A stretch of DNA of 9,969 bases. It comes from a bacterium. GTDB lineage: Bacteria > Oederibacteriota > Muellerivitia > Muellerivitales > Muellerivitaceae. Of this stretch, positions 7,371 through 9,969 are shown one piece after another; position 1 is the stretch's first letter, and every line of letters begins with the position of its first letter. The stretch is taken from positions 1 through 9,969 of the forward strand of contig JAICXI010000033.1 of assembly GCA_025980505.1 (NCBI GenBank), written 5' to 3'. A program made the translations under genes and the position numbers. The notes under the pieces were generated by a model. That model searched no databases, was not told where the DNA came from, and worked only from the letters and a program-made list of their open reading frames with translations.

Positions 7371-7485
7371 TCCTTCCTAAGAGGGCCGCTATTATTACCC
7401 CAACCGGCCCCTTTTTTCCAGGAGTCCCTGCCCAAGGTAATGTCTCAGTTCAAAATCCCGGAAACCCACGCCACCCCTCACCCTA

Positions 7486-7557
7486 CCCTCTTCCCCTCAA
7501 GGGGCGAGGGCTTTAGCTGTTGATCCCCCCTCCCTTGAGGGGTGCCCTCCGAGGGCA
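7486..7557. repeat. Nested hairpin-forming inverted repeats inside the element
   Basis: Three structures can be read. CCCTC-TT-CCCC pairs with GGGG-C-GAGGG across a TCAA loop (7486-7510). An 11-bp exact inverted pair joins 7493-7503 with 7532-7542 (CCCCTCAAGGG and its complement). TGCCCTC-C-GAGGGCA is a 15-base odd-centred palindrome (7543-7557). The pairings are mutually exclusive in part, so alternative folds are possible in DNA or in RNA transcribed through the region. Confidence 0.75.
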
Positions 7558-7583
7558 CAGGGCAAAAGGGCCGGAGGGGGGGG
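7553..7583 (+). other. Canonical G-quadruplex motif
   Basis: On the plus strand four runs of at least three G (7553-7555, 7560-7562, 7568-7570 and 7576-7583) are separated by loops of 4, 5 and 5 bases. This fits the usual G3+N1-7 rule. It lies in the right half of the MITE-like element, upstream of uvrA. Formation in the cell is not shown. Confidence 0.6.
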
Positions 7584-7715
7584 AGTGGACTTCTCATCAA
7601 ACTGAGACACTACCCGGCCCAAACTTGTTCGGAATCGCGGATTTTTTGCCCGGGGGCACGACGGCTTTCAAAGAACCTGAACGGACCCAGGCCGGGGGGG
7701 AGCCCGAAATGGGAT

Positions 7716-9827
7716 TTATTGGAACTGGCTGGCCGCGCCCGTCAACCCCTGGTTTCGCAGGCTGTTCAGCCGCTGCAATTGGTCGTCCGAAACCGACAGG
7801 GGACGACCCGGCATGGCTTTCAGATCCAGGGTGAAAAAAAGCCGCTTTCCCTGGACCGGATCCTCGGTATAGGTCAATTGCGCCTCCCAATCGTGTAGAT
7901 CCCGGTAAATGCTGATGCTGCGGGTTTCGAACTGGGAATGGGTCAGATCGTAGCTCTCGATCAGCGAGATGCGGTAATTGGTGAAAAGGGCCAGGTCCAC
8001 TTCCCCCGCGATCTCGAAGGTGGACGCCACCCCCGTGCTGACAAATCCCGTGTTGGTCACGTTCGGGTCGACAAAATTGCCCGAAACACGGAACCTCCAG
8101 GCGTCGTGGGGGCTGCTACAATTTAAGACCGTATTTACATCCTTCAAGGCGTTGGCCTGGACGGAATAGTCTCCGAACAGCGTGTAATTGAATTGGGGTG
8201 ACGCGGTCAGGGCAACTTCCTGGTGCAGGTAACCAAAACGGGAGGCGTCGGTCCCTACCTGGGCGTTGAAATCATAGGAAGTGCTGGTGACCTCCCGCAA
8301 GGTATTTCCAAAATTCCCCTCCAGGCGGGCCGACAGCAGGTTGGACGTAACGCCGGTCGGGAGGTCGAGGTGGGGCACTCGGTTGTTGAGTTTTTGGGCG
8401 AAATTATAGGTCAGGGTCGAATTGAAATACTCCGACAGCCGGGAAGTCCAGGTATTTTGGATGCTGATGCTGCGGGTTTCCCCCGCCGCCCCCGCCCCGA
8501 TGGTTACGCCAACGTCGGAAACATCCTGGAAGGTATCATCCAAGGCAATCCGGGAAAAAAGGCTTTGGGTTTGAAACAGCAAAAGACTTTGGCTTATGCC
8601 GAATTCGCCGTTCAGGTGGCTGACGTAATAATTGTTGCCTAGGGTGTAGCTATGGTCCCCTTGCAGGGAAAGGTCATATTTGAGCCAGTTCTTGCCGACC
8701 AAAGACCGGGGGAAAAGGGAAAAATTGGCCTGGGGCAGGTTTTGGAGGTTCTCGATGAAATGGGTTCCCGTGGGGTCGTTGGGATCCGCCGATTCCTGGC
8801 GCCTCAAAAGAAGCCCCAGGGTGTATTGGGGGTTGGTATAGGTCGTTGACACGTCGTATTCCCGCACGGTGGATACCAGGCTCGGATCCCTCCGGGCCAC
8901 CGAATAGTCATTGCTGAAAAAACCGTCACCGGGCAGGTCCGCTTCCACCCGTCCCTGAAAATTGGACGATAGGGCCCAAAGGGCCCGGGCCCGTCCTTCC
9001 CATCGGAACCGCTGGGTGTCCTTTTCATCGACGCCATAGCCATACAGGGAAAGCACCGAATAGTCGTTCAGCGCGATTTCGTGGTGCACACCCAAACCCA
9101 GTCCCTTTTTGAAAAAATAGTCCCCGTAAAGGGCTCCGTAGCTTTTCGGGCTTAAGAGGTAATTGGTGGTCACGAGGACGTAATTCCCCAAATAATCCGT
9201 CGCGCCCGTGGAAAGCGAAAAGGGCGTCCTCAAGTCGTGGATGGTCCGGACGAAAAAAGGGAAATAAAACACCGGAACTTTGCCGATGAACAAAACCACA
9301 TTCTCGGCCACCAGGTAGTCCCCTGAATAAATCGTGATCTTGTCGGCCTTCATGTAATAGTGCCGGTACCCCTCCGGATAATCGCAGGTAGTGGTCACCG
9401 CCCCCTTGATGATGATTTTATGGGGCACGATGTCGATCTCCGAACCGGTGGAAATCCAGGGAGGGGCCGTGGTCTTGATGTTATAGGCCTTTCCTTCCCC
9501 GGTTTTCAAGTTGTACTGGAGGCTTTGGGCTTCCACTTCCTGGCTTTCATCCTGCCAGACCACGTGGCCCTTTGCTTGCACTTCCTGGGCAGCGATGTCG
9601 TACCGGATGGTGTCCGCGTAAAGGTGGACCAAGCCTTGTTGGATATGGACTTGGCCTTTGGCGATGACAAGGGCCTGGTCCCTTAAATATTCAATGGTGT
9701 CGGCTTGGATATGAACCTGCGTGTCCAGGGTAAGGGTGAGGTCCGCCAGGGAGGCCGCGGGTAGGCCCCCCACCAAGAATAACGCCCCCCACCGGAGCAA
9801 CGTGATTTTCCGGAGGAATTGTTTCAT
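7716..9827 (-). CDS. lptD: LPS-assembly protein LptD (OstA/Imp family)
   Basis: LptD is the outer-membrane barrel that, with LptE, inserts lipopolysaccharide into the outer leaflet. The 703-residue protein starts with a signal peptide (basic MKQFLRK, hydrophobic core, likely cut after SLA near residue 28). An LptA-like beta-jellyroll region at about 36-120 follows, with repeated HIQADTIEY / HLYADTIRY units. Next comes the TTTCDYPEGYRHYYMKADKI segment (145-164), typical of the family, and then alternating strands of a barrel to about residue 672. Only two cysteines are present, C148 and C570. A polar tail of about 30 residues follows the last strand, and the protein ends in FQ. The start at 9827 gives a proper signal peptide and overlaps the stop of the upstream permease gene in ATGA; there is no Shine-Dalgarno, so translation is probably coupled. 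A longer frame to 9959 lies inside that gene and is rejected. Confidence 0.9.
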   Translation of the reverse strand: MKQFLRKITLLRWGALFLVGGLPAASLADLTLTLDTQVHIQADTIEYLRDQALVIAKGQVHIQQGLVHLYADTIRYDIAAQEVQAKGHVVWQDESQEVEAQSLQYNLKTGEGKAYNIKTTAPPWISTGSEIDIVPHKIIIKGAVTTTCDYPEGYRHYYMKADKITIYSGDYLVAENVVLFIGKVPVFYFPFFVRTIHDLRTPFSLSTGATDYLGNYVLVTTNYLLSPKSYGALYGDYFFKKGLGLGVHHEIALNDYSVLSLYGYGVDEKDTQRFRWEGRARALWALSSNFQGRVEADLPGDGFFSNDYSVARRDPSLVSTVREYDVSTTYTNPQYTLGLLLRRQESADPNDPTGTHFIENLQNLPQANFSLFPRSLVGKNWLKYDLSLQGDHSYTLGNNYYVSHLNGEFGISQSLLLFQTQSLFSRIALDDTFQDVSDVGVTIGAGAAGETRSISIQNTWTSRLSEYFNSTLTYNFAQKLNNRVPHLDLPTGVTSNLLSARLEGNFGNTLREVTSTSYDFNAQVGTDASRFGYLHQEVALTASPQFNYTLFGDYSVQANALKDVNTVLNCSSPHDAWRFRVSGNFVDPNVTNTGFVSTGVASTFEIAGEVDLALFTNYRISLIESYDLTHSQFETRSISIYRDLHDWEAQLTYTEDPVQGKRLFFTLDLKAMPGRPLSVSDDQLQRLNSLRNQGLTGAASQFQ
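7909..7928. repeat. 20-bp direct repeat within lptD, copy 1
   Basis: ATGCTGATGCTGCGGGTTTC on the plus strand recurs exactly at 8461-8480. Both copies are in the lptD frame and encode ETRSISI, here at residues 635-641 near the last barrel strands. Confidence 0.9.
8461..8480. repeat. 20-bp direct repeat within lptD, copy 2
   Basis: This is the exact second copy of 7909-7928, 552 bp (184 codons) away in the same frame, encoding ETRSISI at residues 450-456. The identity ends sharply on both sides. Confidence 0.9.
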
Positions 9828-9969
9828 TTCAGGGTCGCCGTGGCGGGGGCGTTGGGATGGAAAAAGCGGGCGGCCAGGTTTTGCCAGAAATGGTTCCGGT
9901 GGTTCAACCAGGAGAGCAACGCCAGCCCCACACAAGCCAGAATGCCGTTGGGCAACCACATGGCCAGGA
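9824..9969 (-). CDS. LptF/LptG-family LPS export permease (YjgP/YjgQ), C-terminal end only
   Basis: Only the last 47 codons are in the window. They begin LAMWLPNGILACVGLALLSW, a hydrophobic helix with the WLPN-type turn seen at the C-terminal membrane helix of LptF and LptG, followed by a basic NHRNH segment and a short polar tail ending in ATLK. These inner-membrane proteins pair with the ATPase LptB to extract LPS and feed it through LptC and LptA to LptD. The assignment rests on this short match plus the direct neighbour lptD, whose ATG overlaps the stop in ATGA. LptF and LptG cannot be told apart from this fragment. Confidence 0.65.
   Translation of the reverse strand, partial: LAMWLPNGILACVGLALLSWLNHRNHFWQNLAARFFHPNAPATATLK

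Larger units (their letters stand above)
7438..7612. mobile_element. MITE-like non-autonomous element with terminal inverted repeats and flanking TA
   Basis: The ends are 15-bp inverted repeats: GGTAATGTCTCAGTT at 7436-7450 and the complement of GGTAGTGTCTCAGTT at 7600-7614, which match at 14 of 15 positions. A TA dinucleotide lies at the same place on both sides (7438-7439 and 7611-7612), so the unit could be about 171 bp inserted at TA, as IS630/Tc1/mariner-type transposases do. There is no transposase or other coding capacity inside. The interior is GC-rich with strong strand asymmetry, C-rich on the left and G-rich on the right, and holds nested inverted repeats. Family assignment is inference; it could instead be a structured dispersed intergenic repeat. 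Confidence 0.6.
7371..7715. other. Gene-free stretch between lptD and uvrA
   Basis: These 345 bases contain no convincing gene. The centre is the MITE-like element described separately. The flank next to uvrA (7371-7435) has TAATAAT near 7393-7399 on the minus strand as a possible -10 box but no matching -35. The flank next to lptD (7615-7715) is GC-rich and has no intrinsic terminator of correct polarity: a small GCCC/GGGC hairpin at 7648-7657 is followed by A residues on the minus strand. Open frames crossing the stretch on the plus strand have low-complexity, unfamily-like products. Confidence 0.7.

Noticed and set aside
7371..7440. SOS (LexA) operator upstream of uvrA
   Set aside because: Neither a CTG-N10-CAG type nor a GAAC/GTTC type inverted site could be found by eye.
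6756..7523. A 255-codon open frame on the plus strand running from uvrA into the intergenic gap
   Set aside because: Most of it mirrors conserved UvrA codons and the rest lies in the repeat element; no ribosome site or family pattern supports it.
7642..7657. GCCC/GGGC hairpin as the lptD terminator
   Set aside because: The stem is only four base pairs and the run that follows it on the minus strand is A, not T.
7520..7898. Two overlapping plus-strand frames across the repeat element and the end of lptD
   Set aside because: They consist of low-complexity, repeat-derived and antisense sequence with no recognisable domain.
9828..9959. Extended N-terminus of LptD reaching to 9959
   Set aside because: The extra 44 residues lie inside the upstream permease gene in another frame and would bury the signal peptide.
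1..9969. CRISPR arrays, tRNA or rRNA genes, prophage or defence genes
   Set aside because: No regularly spaced repeats, RNA-gene patterns or such protein families were seen on either strand.

Overview
The window reads as a compact chromosomal segment from a Gram-negative bacterium. Every supportable gene lies on the minus strand, and GC content looks moderately high (not computed). Outer-membrane biogenesis proteins (an LptD homologue and the end of an LptF/LptG-type permease), a PorV/PorQ-type beta-barrel protein and a nuoABC-type complex I operon support a diderm with LPS. The PorV-like protein and the non-proteobacterial look of LptD suggest a lineage outside the Gammaproteobacteria (for example Elusimicrobia, FCB-like or deltaproteobacteria-like). 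That placement is inference only.

Layout in the direction of transcription, right to left. (1) 9969-7716: end of an LptF/LptG-family permease, overlapping by four bases the start of lptD; together they serve LPS transport to the outer membrane. (2) 7715-7371: a 345-bp gene-free stretch holding a MITE-like element of about 170 bp with 15-bp terminal inverted repeats, flanking TA dinucleotides, nested GC-rich hairpins and a G-quadruplex motif. (3) 7370-4476: uvrA, nucleotide excision repair, with all expected motifs. (4) 4408-3446: a secreted PorV/PorQ-family barrel protein, driven by a near-consensus promoter whose -35 box overlaps the uvrA stop codon. (5) 3317-2661: a Crp/Fnr-family regulator with its own promoter and a clear intrinsic terminator. 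(6) 2463-1468: a long-chain trans-polyprenyl diphosphate synthase, probably for quinone side chains. (7) 1349-1: start of the nuo operon (nuoA, nuoB, partial nuoC), preceded by a good sigma70-type promoter that carries a 13-bp palindrome in its spacer.

Functionally the window joins respiration (complex I and the likely quinone-tail enzyme), envelope assembly (LptD, LptF/G, PorV-like protein) and DNA repair (UvrA). Most of it is ordinary housekeeping. I do not see an undescribed multi-gene system. The observations most worth a second look are the MITE-like element, the Crp-family protein with substituted DNA-reading residues, the palindrome inside the nuo promoter, and the unusual cysteine pattern of LptD.
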